Part shown: in pieces, positions 63,604 through 64,000 of the stretch
How the letters are laid out: each line of letters begins with the position of its first letter
Numbering within the stretch: position 1 is the first letter of the stretch
Assembly: GCF_020640915.1 (NCBI RefSeq)
Contig: NZ_JADWDC010000002.1
Coordinates: forward strand, 5,832 to 69,831
Source of the DNA: Waterburya agarophytonicola KI4
GTDB lineage: Bacteria > Cyanobacteriota > Cyanobacteriia > Cyanobacteriales > Xenococcaceae
Length of the DNA stretch: 64,000 nt
Direction: 5' to 3'
Position numbers and translations under genes: made by a program
Notes under the pieces: generated by a model
What the model saw: the letters and a program-made list of their open reading frames with translations, nothing else
Database searches by the model: none
Told to the model about the DNA's origin: nothing

Positions 63604-64000
63604 TTGAACCAAAGATCATCAATAAAATACATAAAATATGATCCCGACAAACACCACAGGCGGTCAATCCGATTACCAGGATATGATTACAGCCAATCGG
63701 GGGCGTATTTCGTAACGATATGTGCGTATCAACGGCAATGTTTATTCGGGGATGTTGTTGATGGACAGATGGTTTTAAATCAATATGGTAATGTCGTTGC
63801 CGATGAATGGAAAAAATCGTCGGTCATTAGAAAAGAAATTAAATTAGATGAATGGGTTGTGATGCCCAATCATTTTCATGGCATTGTAATTATCAATAAC
63901 ACCACCGTAGGGGCGAACGGCCGTTCGCCCCTACTACGGGGTTGTACGCACCCACAAATGAAACCAAAATCATTATCGTCGTTAATGGCGGGTTTCAAAT
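63604..64000 (+). CDS. REP-associated tyrosine transposase (RAYT), partial
   Basis: An open frame running off the right edge encodes KYDPDKHHRRSIRLPGYDYS then GAYFVTICAYQRQCLFGD and WVVMPNHFHGIVII, the Y1/IS200-type RAYT with the HUH motif His-Phe-His. The family's usual start is Met-Lys-Tyr; here that codon is ATA (63631), so the natural ATG seems lost and the only start is TTG 63604 preceded by a stop. It may be a pseudogene. The gene contains a REP palindrome at 63907-63934. Confidence 0.8.
   Translation, partial: MNQRSSIKYIKYDPDKHHRRSIRLPGYDYSQSGAYFVTICAYQRQCLFGDVVDGQMVLNQYGNVVADEWKKSSVIRKEIKLDEWVVMPNHFHGIVIINNTTVGANGRSPLLRGCTHPQMKPKSLSSLMAGFK
63907..63934. repeat. REP palindrome inside the RAYT gene
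   Basis: A perfect 28-bp palindrome with half GTAGGGGCGAACGG at 63907-63920, with no loop. It is in frame and encodes VGANGRSPL in the transposase. REPs are the substrates of RAYTs. Confidence 0.9.

Overview
The window is a piece of a cyanobacterial chromosome. The evidence is the abundant HIP1 octamer GCGATCGC, a DnaE gene ending in a split-intein half, a fused ThiO-ThiG, a glucosylglycerol-phosphate phosphatase (StpA type, a salt-acclimation enzyme), DUF1816 and Uma2 proteins, large hybrid two-component proteins and PilA-type pilins. The base composition is AT-rich. A coccoid or pleurocapsalean, salt-exposed cyanobacterium would fit, but the genus cannot be fixed from sequence alone.

Layout. 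1-9.1 kb: a secreted Cys-hexapeptide-repeat protein running off the left edge, a lone HyuB, a cytoplasmic alpha-amylase, several small cyanobacterial proteins, and class I ribonucleotide reductase beta with an NrdR box. 9.5-16.9 kb: TPR protein, RdgB, a cNMP-binding/PhcB-like methyltransferase, a DigH-like glycosidase, GNAT, HisF, tRNA-Ala(GGC). 17-23 kb: a response-regulator/HlyD fusion, a MazF-type toxin pair, a dgt pseudogene, a C39-peptidase ABC exporter, and recombinase and transposase debris. 23.6-29.3 kb: paired half-size UPF0016 Mn exporters, a beta-lactamase-fold hydrolase, a nuclease broken by one stop codon, a sulfotransferase, a sodium/solute symporter. 29.5-38 kb: a seven-gene two-component signalling block. 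38-41 kb: a RiPP-like locus. 41-49 kb: MntP, small membrane proteins, gene fragments, a dead IS1634-type element, StpA, a diguanylate cyclase. 49-64 kb: prepilin peptidase, MscS, housekeeping genes, DnaE-N with split intein, two pilins and a partial REP-associated transposase.

Main discovery. A 62-residue precursor with a textbook double-glycine leader and a 29-residue Arg/Ser/Thr/Gly core (11 Ser/Thr, 10 Arg, no Cys) at 38204 is followed by an APH-fold kinase and a HopA1-family lyase. This enzyme pair dehydrates Ser/Thr in class V lanthipeptides and thioamitides. The only C39-peptidase ABC exporter and the HlyD adaptor in the window lie 15-20 kb away, on the other strand. The precursor, the exporter, the adaptor and a fourth locus at 42.4 kb all carry the same ungapped 35-bp upstream block: a TGACAT-N4-ATGTCA palindrome followed at fixed distance by AYAATAA. 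In both exporter genes the palindrome lies exactly 87 nt before the start codon. I infer a co-regulated system that makes, dehydrates, cleaves and secretes an arginine-rich peptide with no thioether rings. The adaptor itself carries an N-terminal phospho-receiver domain, so secretion may also be gated by phosphorylation. These links are sequence-based inferences and have not been tested.

Genome decay is prominent. There are remnants of dgt, a PD-(D/E)XK nuclease, a serine recombinase, IS630 and IS1634 transposases, a glycosyltransferase, a PadR regulator and a PFE-CTERM exoprotein.
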